A stretch of 22,706 nucleotides of DNA from a virus, in IMG/VR virus record IMGVR_UViG_3300036770_002436, positions 1 to 22,706 of that record; one strand, 5' to 3'. The translations under genes were made by a program, and so were the position numbers. The notes beneath the pieces are model-generated. The model ran no database searches. It was not told the DNA's origin and saw only the letters and a program-made list of their open reading frames with translations. Of the stretch, positions 1-5,530 are shown one piece after another (position 1 is the stretch's first letter; each line of letters begins with the position of its first letter).

Positions 1-220
1 TGCCACCTTCAGGCTTCACGTAGTTATCCTCTTTAAGGCTAATCAGCGCCCCGCCTGCGGTTTCCTTGGTCCATGCTGCGAGTTTAACCGTCTCGCCTGC
101 GGCATAAGACCGATCCAGTTTCAATTCTCCGCGCCAGTCTGGGCCTGCGCCCTTCTTAAAGCGGTTGGTCAGCAAAACACCTGTGCCTGGCTGTCGTTCA
201 CGTTTTTCGTAATCACTCAT
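1..220 (-). CDS. Phage hypothetical protein, 3' end cut by window edge
   Basis: Reading leftward from ATG at 220, an open frame of 73 codons runs off the window without a stop. The visible protein begins MSDYEKRERQPGTGVLLTNR and then reads roughly GELKLDRSYAAGE and LAAWTKETAGGALISL. This layout (GTG-x-L near the N terminus, a G-x-L strand, then AAWTK...GALISLK) recalls the small beta-rich DUF736-like phage proteins, which I hold only as an inference. Its ATG overlaps the stop of the upstream gene by 8 bp, so it is the last visible member of the minus-strand operon and is probably translationally coupled. Function is unknown. Confidence 0.7.
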   Translation of the reverse strand, partial: MSDYEKRERQPGTGVLLTNRFKKGAGPDWRGELKLDRSYAAGETVKLAAWTKETAGGALISLKEDNYVKPEGG

Positions 221-503
221 CTTGATACCTTTCTGATTTCAACGTTTTGGTTCTGAAGAACCCCTGATATTCGGGATACTCGTGCATGAAGAGACGTGCA
301 TAGTAGGCAATAAAGTCATTACTGATTTTGAAGTCATCGCCCTTTGTCTCGATGCTGGTTTCCCACCTGATGCGATTGACAATGAGCCAGGCAGATAACT
401 TCTTGTGCCCCCTGTTAATCGCTTGCATGGTGAACCGCTTGAATAAGTCATAAACATGCGGGTTCTCCTTATGCCATGCCCACCACTTGCGCTTTGTGTC
501 CAT
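213..503 (-). CDS. Small phage protein of unknown function (96 aa)
   Basis: A 96-residue basic, aromatic-rich protein starting MDTKRKWWAWHKENPHVYDL. The middle (FTMQAINRGHKKLSAWLIVNRIRW, shown in part) and the C-terminal segment with YYARLFMHEYPEYQGFFRTK look like a compact helical domain. I remember similar hypothetical proteins from proteobacterial phages, but none with a function. It begins 7 bp after the annealing-protein stop at 511 and overlaps the next gene by 8 bp, so it belongs to the early recombination/replication operon. No catalytic or metal-binding pattern is visible. Confidence 0.8.
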   Translation of the reverse strand: MDTKRKWWAWHKENPHVYDLFKRFTMQAINRGHKKLSAWLIVNRIRWETSIETKGDDFKISNDFIAYYARLFMHEYPEYQGFFRTKTLKSERYQDE

Positions 504-510
504 CGCGCAA

Positions 511-1371
511 TCACTCCGATTCCTTCCGCAATTCCAAGGCTAGGCGCTGCTTAACCTTCCCAATGCCATCAGACAACAGCATGTAGGACGCCTTGCTCTC
601 AGTCCTGATCGTGTCAACGATGAATGAGTTGACCTCTTCAAGTTGATCCAGGCGCGCCATCTTGTCGCTAGTCGAAAACTTCTTGCTGTTCTCGATCTTG
701 TCCACCATGTCGAGAAATCCGCCCACCCAGTCATCATTGGTTGCGTAACGTGCGTAGGCTTCCTTGGCTCCGGGCACCATAAACACAATGCCTTCCTGGA
801 CCTGCTCGATGGGCTTGACGTCTTCAGTGATAACCATGGGCATGACCCTGGCTTCTGGAATCGTCTCTACTTCTGTCTCATCCATCATGCCCAGGCCACA
901 ATGCGCTAGGACTGCTCGCCTGATTGCTTTTGTAGTCGCTTTAAGGATTGCATTAGCCAAAGCGTCACCTCTTGCGGCCCCAACGGAGACTGCACCCTGA
1001 TTTTCCGAAACTCTGCCATCAGCCGCAGTAACTCGAACCGAGACAATGTAAATGTCATCAATTCGCTCCCGATGCGTAATTTGAGTTGACAGTCGATGAA
1101 TTGAACAGAGTTGCTGCGTGGCTCCCGCGTTGGCATACAGAATCTCCTTGCCGTTTAACTTCAGTAGATCAAAGGGTTTAGCAGCAGCATCCAGGCCCAC
1201 TTGCTTGCAGCGGAATAGGTAATACTCCTTCTTCTGCGCCTCGTTTAGACCAGACAAGTCACCTCGAAGAACGATGGACTCCTGAATCTTTGGATCAAGC
1301 ACTTGACGTGGCTCGACCTGGCCTGGTGCAATGCCTTGCACCGCGTCACTTAGACTGCGTACGTTTTTCAT
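511..1371 (-). CDS. Candidate single-strand annealing recombinase (RecT/Bet-like)
   Basis: A 286-residue protein with a conserved-looking core at about residues 44-170: EAQKKEYYLFRCKQVGLD, KPFDLLKLNGKEILYANAGA, then a basic helix (about 143-160) with TTKAIRRAVLAHCGLG followed by MDETEVE. An N-terminal 'critical fraction and diet' segment and a basic helix ending in G-x-G-M-x-DETE are familiar from phage recombination proteins that anneal single strands. The 170-286 tail is charged and probably helical. It lies one small gene away from a YqaJ-type exonuclease, the usual partner that resects DNA for such annealing proteins, which strengthens the call. The start is ATG at 1371 behind AAGGAAG. 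It overlaps the end of the upstream gene by 26 bp. A RecT versus another annealing superfamily cannot be decided by eye. Confidence 0.6.
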   Translation of the reverse strand: MKNVRSLSDAVQGIAPGQVEPRQVLDPKIQESIVLRGDLSGLNEAQKKEYYLFRCKQVGLDAAAKPFDLLKLNGKEILYANAGATQQLCSIHRLSTQITHRERIDDIYIVSVRVTAADGRVSENQGAVSVGAARGDALANAILKATTKAIRRAVLAHCGLGMMDETEVETIPEARVMPMVITEDVKPIEQVQEGIVFMVPGAKEAYARYATNDDWVGGFLDMVDKIENSKKFSTSDKMARLDQLEEVNSFIVDTIRTESKASYMLLSDGIGKVKQRLALELRKESE

Positions 1372-1600
1372 ATTCTTCCTTCATTTGATAGTAGATAGCG
1401 CCTTCTTTGCCAAACCAAAGGCCTGCGCACGTCATTTCCAAGTCATTGCTAACCGGATTCATGCGCAGTGCGTCTTTGCGGCCCTTCTCATACCCTTTGT
1501 CATAGCCTGCGGCATACACGTCTTCTTCTGGCACTGCGGTCCACCAGACAACGAAGATGCCTACGCATGCCCCCACCAGGGTGCTGACTAGGTGCTTCAT
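1346..1600 (-). CDS. Small single-pass membrane protein (84 aa)
   Basis: The protein starts MKHLVSTLVGACVGIFVVWW. Residues about 4-22 are a hydrophobic segment, either a signal anchor or an uncleaved signal, and it is followed by acidic residues and a glycine/tyrosine-rich linker GYDKGYEKGRKDALRMNP. No lipobox is visible. The ATG at 1600 overlaps the stop of the exonuclease gene as ATGA, and the 3' end overlaps the annealing-protein start by 26 bp, so it is wedged between the two recombination genes. The GY-x-KG-x-E-KG-R pattern occurs in other phage small proteins I remember, without a function. It could tether a complex to the membrane or be unrelated to recombination. Confidence 0.75.
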   Translation of the reverse strand: MKHLVSTLVGACVGIFVVWWTAVPEEDVYAAGYDKGYEKGRKDALRMNPVSNDLEMTCAGLWFGKEGAIYYQMKEEYEKRTQSK

Positions 1601-2490
1601 TTGACTAGGAACCGGCGTGAGCCAGGTTGCTCGACAATGAACTGCTTATAAATGTCAGGCATGGCCTTCTCAAACAACTCGGCAGAGAAACGCTTGCTCG
1701 ACTTGGCTGTTTTCCAGGTGCAAAGCACGTCACCATCAACAGATACCAACTCAGCGGCCTCCATCATGTAGCCCTGCAACTGCTTGAGCCAGGCTGCCTC
1801 CTTCGTCTCCAAGTCCTTGATCTGCGCCTTAATAGCCTTCAACTGCATCGCTGCATGCTCAAGGCTTTGAGTGGCAATGAGTTTGTTGCCATCGTCCTGG
1901 CGGTAGACCAGTTTGGCGGCATCTCCCATCGTCTCAGGATCAAATGAGCGTGCCTGGATACGTCCCCAGAACTCAGCCATCTCTCGAATGTGCAGGTCCA
2001 TCAGGTCAGCAGAGAAAGACTGCGGATAGCCGCATATTTCCTGGCCTCCAAAACAGACCACCAAAACGACGTTCTCAATCTGGTGGACAGTCGCTTCATG
2101 CAAGCATTGCACGCGGTAGCCAATATCAATGGTGGATTCGCCATCGTCGCCATACTTCTTGCGCTGGTGAACGCCCAGGTTCTTCACCTCATAGAGTGTC
2201 CTGCCATCCTCGCTTATGTAGTCAAAGTGAGAGGCCATCCACTTCTCTCTCGGGTGGTACAGGGCATAGTCTGCATCCTTGAATGCAATGCCTTTGCGCC
2301 TGGCGTATTCCTTCATGATTGGCTCTTGCATAACAAGGCCCATCTGGACTGCTTCCTTGTCGCTCAAGTCATCCAGTGGCTTGGCACCAATCTTCTCGGC
2401 GTAGACCTCGCCGCCCTTGCCTTCAACAAACCGGCGTGCATCGCCGGACCATAGCGCCTGGTTACGGACTTCGGGTGAAAAGTCACTCAT
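1597..2490 (-). CDS. YqaJ-type phage exonuclease (PD-(D/E)XK fold)
   Basis: A 297-residue protein with the nuclease motifs of the lambda-exonuclease/YqaJ family. There is a G-x(3)-E helix GLVMQEPIMKEYARRKG with E56, then D90 in ASHFDYI and the E-x-K pair E101/K103 in TLYEVKNLG, then a Y-x(2)-Q helix with Y125 and Q128. The metal-binding D...E-x-K set is complete, so activity is expected. Family members degrade one strand of duplex DNA to produce the tail bound by an annealing protein, here the candidate at 511-1371. The 210-297 tail contains a coiled-coil-like region (about 205-240). The ATG at 2490 overlaps the upstream stop by 8 bp, and its own stop overlaps the next start as ATGA. Confidence 0.87.
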   Translation of the reverse strand: MSDFSPEVRNQALWSGDARRFVEGKGGEVYAEKIGAKPLDDLSDKEAVQMGLVMQEPIMKEYARRKGIAFKDADYALYHPREKWMASHFDYISEDGRTLYEVKNLGVHQRKKYGDDGESTIDIGYRVQCLHEATVHQIENVVLVVCFGGQEICGYPQSFSADLMDLHIREMAEFWGRIQARSFDPETMGDAAKLVYRQDDGNKLIATQSLEHAAMQLKAIKAQIKDLETKEAAWLKQLQGYMMEAAELVSVDGDVLCTWKTAKSSKRFSAELFEKAMPDIYKQFIVEQPGSRRFLVK

Positions 2491-2668
2491 CTGTGCCTCC
2501 TAGAATCATGGGAATGTGGTCGCTATCGCGCTTGGCGTAGAGAGTGAAAGTCACTGTCCTGCCGTCTGCTTCAGTCACGTGGATAGCACGCCAGACTGTA
2601 GACCCGCTGCGCACAATGTCATCAATCACGACGTGTTCAACGTCATGAACGTCAATACTTATACTCAT
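2483..2668 (-). CDS. Small hypothetical protein (61 aa)
   Basis: A 61-residue acidic protein starting MSISIDVHDVEHVVIDDIVR, with alternating hydrophobic residues (TVWRAIHVTEADGRTVTFTLYA) that suggest a small beta-sheet. The start is ATG at 2668 behind GAGGGG, and the stop overlaps the exonuclease start by 8 bp. I recognise no family. The tight coupling makes it part of the recombination operon. Confidence 0.75.
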   Translation of the reverse strand: MSISIDVHDVEHVVIDDIVRSGSTVWRAIHVTEADGRTVTFTLYAKRDSDHIPMILGGTDE

Positions 2669-2694
2669 ATCAGCCCCTCATAAAGTTAGAAAAA

Positions 2695-2871
2695 CTACCA
2701 AGTGTGGTGAGACTCAAGCCAGGCATTCTCACGTTCCAACAACCGCACCCTCGCCTTTAAGGGTTCTACTTCAATCTTGATTGCTTTGTTGACCAGGGCC
2801 ACGATGAAATCATTGGCGTCCATCCCCTGCGGGATCGTCTCAATGATTGCCGCTATCTCTTCCCTAGTCAT
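2695..2871 (-). CDS. Small hypothetical protein with C-terminal coiled coil (58 aa)
   Basis: I start this gene at ATG 2871, not at the upstream TTG at 2928. The ATG forms an ATGA overlap with the stop of the preceding gene (2868-2870), the operon's usual junction, whereas the TTG would give a 61-bp overlap and a low-complexity glycine/glutamine leader. The protein begins MTREEIAAIIETIPQGMDAN and ends in a leucine/arginine heptad-like helix (KARVRLLERENAWLE). The function is unknown. The acidic helical N terminus and C-terminal coiled coil suggest a dimer or a partner-binding peptide. Confidence 0.7.
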   Translation of the reverse strand: MTREEIAAIIETIPQGMDANDFIVALVNKAIKIEVEPLKARVRLLERENAWLESHHTW

Positions 2872-3065
2872 ACGACACTCGTAATCCTGACCGCCACCTT
2901 GACCACCTTGGCTGCTCTTTCCTGCCAAAAATGGTTGTCTTCAAGCCAGGCCTGCGCTTTCTTCCTGGTTTTAAACAGCAGCACCTTCAGGTCATCATCG
3001 GTGTATTCATGGCGTACAAACGTGTTATTCCTCGTTTGTATTGCCCACATGTCTAGTCTCAGCAT
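2868..3065 (-). CDS. Small hypothetical protein (65 aa)
   Basis: A basic 65-residue protein containing MWAIQTRNNTFVRHEYTDDD, then LLFKTRKKAQAWLEDN and a final KVVKVAVRI strand. This order (a short beta-hairpin, a basic helix with K/R-K-A-x-A, and a C-terminal KV-x-V strand) is common among small phage proteins, function unknown. ATG 3065 follows GGAG at 8-bp spacing and overlaps the previous stop as TGATG. A GTG one codon upstream (3068) is an alternative start. Confidence 0.72.
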   Translation of the reverse strand: MLRLDMWAIQTRNNTFVRHEYTDDDLKVLLFKTRKKAQAWLEDNHFWQERAAKVVKVAVRITSVV

Positions 3066-3235
3066 CACTCAGTCTCCGCCATCTCATAGGACAGGCGTGC
3101 ATTGCGTAACATGATTACGCTTGCAGTGAGTAACTTGATGGAGCGCCTAGCCTTGTCAATTGCCTCTTGCAACTCGGCTTCTTTGGCGCGAATGTCATCG
3201 ACTACTTTGTAGTCGTAGATCACTTGATCGTTCAT
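3065..3235 (-). CDS. Small helical protein, first gene of the leftward operon (56 aa)
   Basis: A 56-residue frame translated by hand: MNDQVIYDYKVVDDIRAKEA at the N terminus, then a helical stretch with ELQEAIDKARRSIKLL and a C-terminal SYEMAETE. It has GAGGGGG upstream of ATG 3235, and its stop overlaps the next start as TGATG. It is the first gene behind the candidate promoter at 3279-3307. It looks like a single long amphipathic helix or helical hairpin. No family is recognised. Confidence 0.68.
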   Translation of the reverse strand: MNDQVIYDYKVVDDIRAKEAELQEAIDKARRSIKLLTASVIMLRNARLSYEMAETE

Positions 3236-3278
3236 GTTAACCCCCTCATCAGTTAGGACCGGATAGAACTACACCTGC

Positions 3279-3307
3279 ACATTAAACGCTAGGACACACA
3301 CTGTCAA
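3279..3307 (-). promoter_or_regulatory. Candidate sigma70 promoter for the leftward replication operon
   Basis: On the minus strand a perfect TTGACA (3302-3307) is followed by TAATGT after 17 bp (3279-3284), or by the better hexamer TTTAAT (3281-3286) after 15 bp. The predicted start of transcription is near 3272, about 37 bp before ATG 3235. Its position, orientation and exact -35 agree. The -10 is imperfect. Confidence 0.55.
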
Positions 3308-3360
3308 CAACTATATCCATTGTATTTTTTAATCGACTGACGCTCTTCCATAGGTAGCCA

Positions 3361-3535
3361 GATGCCTGTGGATAAGTCTGTGGATAACTTTTGGGGAACT
3401 TGGGATGGGGTCCATATATCTATAGGTAGTCTATATCCTATAGGTCTATACGGTTTCTTATACCGTATACGAAACATAGATAAATAAAAAAAACAATGAT
3501 AGATGACCTATAGATATAGGGCTGTGGATAACTTT
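3361..3535. other. Candidate replication origin: DnaA boxes around an AT-rich segment
   Basis: Three exact copies of TGTGGATAA (the complement of the DnaA R1 box TTATCCACA) lie at 3367-3375, 3379-3387 and 3523-3531, all in the same orientation, the first two 12 bp apart. Between them is a very AT-rich tract (3411-3516) with CTATAG palindromes at 3420-3425, 3438-3443 and 3508-3513, a perfect 8-bp inverted repeat, and an A-tract. This is the arrangement expected of a bacterial-type origin with an unwinding element. No replication initiator gene is visible in the window. A host DnaA-binding regulatory site is the alternative. Confidence 0.55.
3447..3469. repeat. Perfect 8-bp inverted repeat in the candidate origin
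   Basis: TATACGGT (3447-3454) and ACCGTATA (3462-3469) are perfect complements around the 7-bp spacer TTCTTAT. It could be a protein-binding dyad or a cruciform in the AT-rich tract. No T-tract follows, so it is not a terminator. Confidence 0.6.
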
Positions 3536-3540
3536 TCATG

Positions 3541-3600
3541 GCCTGATCGTTTGCCATAAGCCGACTGATCGGCATTCATAACCTGATCGGTTGCCATAAG
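3541..3600. repeat. Three iteron-like imperfect direct repeats
   Basis: Units of about 20 bp share CTGATCG at 3543, 3565 and 3583. The first and third (3542-3560 and 3582-3600) share CCTGATCG-x-TTGCCATAAG with one mismatch and lie 40 bp apart. The middle one keeps CTGATCGG and CATA. They begin 10 bp after the third DnaA box. Near-helical-turn spacing next to DnaA boxes is how iterons are arranged in initiator-controlled origins. The function here is inferred. Confidence 0.55.
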
Positions 3601-3833
3601 AGTCTCGCGTGAGCCGAAGAGCGCCAGGGACGCGCTGCGCCTTTGAGGGCTGCGCGCTCACCTCACTGGTGGCCTGCGACGCGATAAGGGCACGCGGGGG
3701 CCATGGTGGGCACGGTGGGCAGCCGTGGAATTGTCCGAAGGGTGGCGGATAGGTGAGGGCCACTCAGGAAAGCCCCTCACGGGCTGCGTGGCGGGTTTTC
3801 CACCTCGGGAAGGGTAAGGGATGGGCAGGCAAT
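3601..3833. other. Gene-free G+C-rich intergenic stretch
   Basis: No convincing coding region. A short minus-strand frame across 3536-3763 is proline-rich low complexity without a matching ribosome site. The stretch contains a 6-bp inverted repeat GTGAGC/GCTCAC (3609-3614, 3656-3661) and a small AGCCC-CTCAC-GGGCT hairpin (3771-3785). It separates the origin-like block from the terminator of the next cassette. Confidence 0.5.
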
Positions 3834-3855
3834 AAAAAAGCCCCCGAAGGGGCTT
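3834..3855 (-). terminator. Intrinsic terminator of the minus-strand G+C-rich cassette
   Basis: On the minus strand AAGCCCC-TTCG-GGGGCTT is followed by a run of T (complement of the A-tract 3834-3839). The stem is 3838-3844 with 3849-3855 and the loop is a stable TTCG tetraloop. It lies 22 bp beyond the stop of the small membrane gene at 3877, so it closes the cassette transcribed from 5358. Confidence 0.85.
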
Positions 3856-3876
3856 AAAAGAGGATCGGCAGCCGGT

Positions 3877-4017
3877 CTAATATCCGGCAGCCACCCCGAG
3901 GGCCATCATGAGCCATAAAAGGCCATAAAAACCGGCAGCCGCGATAATGCAGAGAATCCAGAAGCCGAAGCCCCCGCGCTGCATGATTTCTTCGATTTTT
4001 TGCTCAAAACGGCTCAT
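3877..4017 (-). CDS. Very small membrane protein (46 aa)
   Basis: A 46-codon frame translated by hand: a polar start MSRFEQKIEEIMQRGGFG, then residues about 17-46 almost entirely hydrophobic (FWILCIIAAAGFYGLLWL and MMALGVAAGY). This is one long or two short membrane segments with an N-terminal amphipathic helix. ATG 4017 overlaps the end of the cysteine-cluster gene by 14 bp, and the stop is followed at once by the intrinsic terminator, so it is the last gene of the cassette. Candidate roles such as membrane anchor, holin-like protein or toxin-like peptide are guesses. No family is recognised. Confidence 0.68.
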   Translation of the reverse strand: MSRFEQKIEEIMQRGGFGFWILCIIAAAGFYGLLWLMMALGVAAGY

Positions 4018-4708
4018 TTTTCCCCCCTTCGATTTTTACCAATGGAATCACCCGGCGCGCTGTGGAATCGGCCATCTTTGCGCGCATGCCGTGTGCTAAA
4101 AAGCCCACAATTGTCTCCCGGTTTGCCCGTGAGCATAGGCCACATGTCTTGCATGTGACATTTTCGCGGGTTTGCGCCGGGCAAACGACGATAGGCCTAC
4201 CGGCAGGGGTGAAAGCCTTTTCCGGCGTGTCAGTGGGCACAATTGCCACCACCGGCCCGGCTTTCAATTCTGCAAGCCTATCGGCTTCCCCTGCATCATC
4301 CGCGCTTAGATTCACCGTGAACCCGGCCCGGTTTGCGGCTCGAATTGCCCGGATGGCCTGCGCGCTTTTCTTGTGGGAATAGGTAAAGCCCCTTTTCCCT
4401 AAGTTTGCCAGTACCAGAGCCGCGAGGGCTTTTGAGTCTATTTTTTCACCCTCGCCCGGCAAATCCCCCGCGACATTGTGGCGCCACAATGTGCCCACCG
4501 GCAGCCGCTCGATTTTTTCGCACAATTCGGCCCACGATAGGCCATCGGCTGCGCGATTCCACGCGAGGGCTGTGTGATAACCCTCGGCATAGCACGACCC
4601 CCGATAATGGGGGCAGGATGGGGGGCAAGTGGACCGCTGCGAATAGGTGACCGGGATTTTCCCGGTCTTAGCATTCGCAGACTCTTGAACGAATAGGGCA
4701 TGTGTCAT
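4004..4708 (-). CDS. Cysteine-cluster phage/plasmid protein, possibly radical-SAM-like
   Basis: A 234-residue protein. I start at ATG 4708, preceded by AGGGGGG, rather than at the GTG at 4726. Two cysteine clusters are visible: CPPSCPHYRGSCYA (C28, C32, C39) and CPAQTRENVTCKTCGLCSR (C176, C186, C189, C192). Between them run segments WRHNVAGDLPG (75-85), GFTYSHK (107-113), FTVNLSADDAGEAD (130-143) and GPVVAIVP (151-158), spaced like successive strands of a barrel. I remember a phage/plasmid family with this pattern (DUF7227-like). The first cluster, a GD-containing second segment and an auxiliary C-terminal cluster recall radical SAM enzymes, though CX3CX6C is not the classic CX3CX2C. The function is unproven. 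It sits with two small genes often seen alongside it. Confidence 0.75.
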   Translation of the reverse strand: MTHALFVQESANAKTGKIPVTYSQRSTCPPSCPHYRGSCYAEGYHTALAWNRAADGLSWAELCEKIERLPVGTLWRHNVAGDLPGEGEKIDSKALAALVLANLGKRGFTYSHKKSAQAIRAIRAANRAGFTVNLSADDAGEADRLAELKAGPVVAIVPTDTPEKAFTPAGRPIVVCPAQTRENVTCKTCGLCSRANRETIVGFLAHGMRAKMADSTARRVIPLVKIEGGKNEPF

Positions 4709-4722
4709 TTTTTGCCCCCCTC

Positions 4723-4929
4723 TCACAGTGTGATCCGGTCTGCGGTTTTTTCGGTGATTTCACCGGCCCGGTGCAGCGCGTCGATAAAGTCTACAAACGC
4801 GCAGCGCGTATCAATCGGGTAAACCAATTCGGCGCTTTTGTCCGATTGATTCCACGAATATCGATACCGGCGACGCGGCAAATCGGGGTGGGTCTGCCAG
4901 AAAAGAGCGCGGATTTCTGCGTGCGTCAT
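4723..4929 (-). CDS. Small hypothetical protein (68 aa)
   Basis: A 68-residue protein starting MTHAEIRALFWQTHPDL and ending in TRCAFVDFIDALHRAGEITE-KTADRITL. The C-terminal motif TRCAFVD-(F/Y)-(I/V)-D-x-L followed by G-x-I-(S/T)-E-x-x-A-x-R is familiar to me from hypothetical proteins of proteobacterial phages and plasmids. ATG 4929 follows GAGGGGGG, and the gene ends 15 bp before the start chosen for the cysteine-cluster gene. No catalytic pattern is visible. The helical C terminus could bind DNA or a partner. Confidence 0.78.
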   Translation of the reverse strand: MTHAEIRALFWQTHPDLPRRRYRYSWNQSDKSAELVYPIDTRCAFVDFIDALHRAGEITEKTADRITL

Positions 4930-4941
4930 TGTCTGCCCCCC

Positions 4942-5358
4942 TCAATCGAGCCGTGAACCGGCGTGCGCTTCGATGCCTGCATTCCGCAGGGTTTGCGCGT
5001 AGGCTGCCGCGTAAGCCTCTTTTCGGTCTACGCTCTGCCCGAATTCACTCACCCACACACACAAGCCCGAAGGATAATGAGAGCGTGCAAGCCCGGCTTT
5101 TTTTGCCCACCGGCCCCATGCGCTATTGCCTGCAAATGCCACCCACGCGAAGCCGCATGCCCCATCGTCGATTTGCTCAATTGGCTGCCCGGTGGCTGTG
5201 CAAACCACCATGGGAATAGGCCTGCATTGTCTGCCTGCCTCGATGCCTGCCGCATGTGCGATGCCTGCGAGGGCTGCGAAGCCTGCGACGCGCTCTGCGC
5301 GCTGCCGTGTGTCGTGTGCGATTTTTTCGCGCAGTGTGGTGAATTGTTGAGTCTGCAT
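4942..5358 (-). CDS. Hypothetical phage/plasmid protein, first gene of the cassette (138 aa)
   Basis: A 138-residue protein with a helical N terminus (1-40), PIPMVVCTATGQPIEQ (48-62), GACGFAWVAFAGNSAWGRWA (66-85) and a C-terminal block with GLCVWVSEFGQSVDRKEAYA and GIEAHAGSRLD. The middle and C-terminal motifs (GFAWV-x-x-x-x-GNSA-x-x-R-W and AGSRxD at the extreme C terminus) match a hypothetical family I remember from phages and plasmids of beta- and gammaproteobacteria. Its function is unknown. ATG 5358 follows AAAAGGGG. It is the first gene after a promoter with an overlapping dyad at 5386-5421. Confidence 0.8.
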   Translation of the reverse strand: MQTQQFTTLREKIAHDTRQRAERVAGFAALAGIAHAAGIEAGRQCRPIPMVVCTATGQPIEQIDDGACGFAWVAFAGNSAWGRWAKKAGLARSHYPSGLCVWVSEFGQSVDRKEAYAAAYAQTLRNAGIEAHAGSRLD

Positions 5359-5385
5359 TGTGAACCCCTTTTCAAGTTTAGGAAG

Positions 5386-5421
5386 TGTGCGCTCTATGTG
5401 ACGCGCACATGTATATGTTAA
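5386..5421 (-). promoter_or_regulatory. Candidate promoter with overlapping dyad for the minus-strand cassette
   Basis: On the minus strand TTAACA (5416-5421) is followed after 17 bp by CATAGA (5393-5398). A perfect 7-bp dyad TGTGCGC (5386-5392)/GCGCACA (5403-5409) straddles the -10, as an operator would. The first gene starts at 5358. The -10 matches only three consensus positions, so the promoter is tentative while the dyad is certain. Confidence 0.4.
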
Positions 5422-5442
5422 CGCAAAGGGGGCAGGGGTTCC

Positions 5443-5501
5443 CTATATATATATGTTTTTTTTTCTATAGGTTTGTAGGTATCTATAGACGGAATCTATA
5501 G
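5443..5501. repeat. Second CTATAG palindrome cluster
   Basis: CTATAG occurs at 5465-5470, 5483-5488 and 5496-5501, just after an alternating TA tract (5443-5452). The same hexamer occurs three times in the candidate origin at 3420-3513, and I saw none elsewhere in the window by eye. It could be a site for a phage-coded regulator or initiator. Confidence 0.5.
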
Positions 5502-5530
5502 GGGATGGGCGCACGGGTGAAGGGATGGGG
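5501..5530 (+). other. G-quadruplex motif 1
   Basis: G-runs at 5501-5504, 5507-5509, 5515-5517, 5522-5524 and 5527-5530 are separated by loops of 2, 5, 4 and 2 bases. This satisfies the canonical four-run G3+ pattern with loops of at most 7. It begins at the last base of the third CTATAG. Confidence 0.55.

Noticed and set aside
1627-2454. Plus-strand frames opposite the exonuclease gene
   Set aside because: Antisense shadows of a gene with complete nuclease motifs.
2872-2928. TTG-started extension of the 2695-2871 protein
   Set aside because: The ATGA overlap and low-complexity leader favour the internal ATG at 2871.
3690-3740. G-quadruplex in the origin-proximal G+C-rich stretch
   Set aside because: Only three close G-runs and then a long gap; below the four-run criterion.
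3536-3763. Minus-strand 75-residue frame over the iteron-like repeats
   Set aside because: Proline-rich low complexity; the DNA repeats and third DnaA box explain the region better.
5496-5510. T7-type promoter suggested by CTATAGGGG
   Set aside because: Only the initiation end resembles T7 promoters; the upstream 15 bp do not match and no phage RNA polymerase is in the window.
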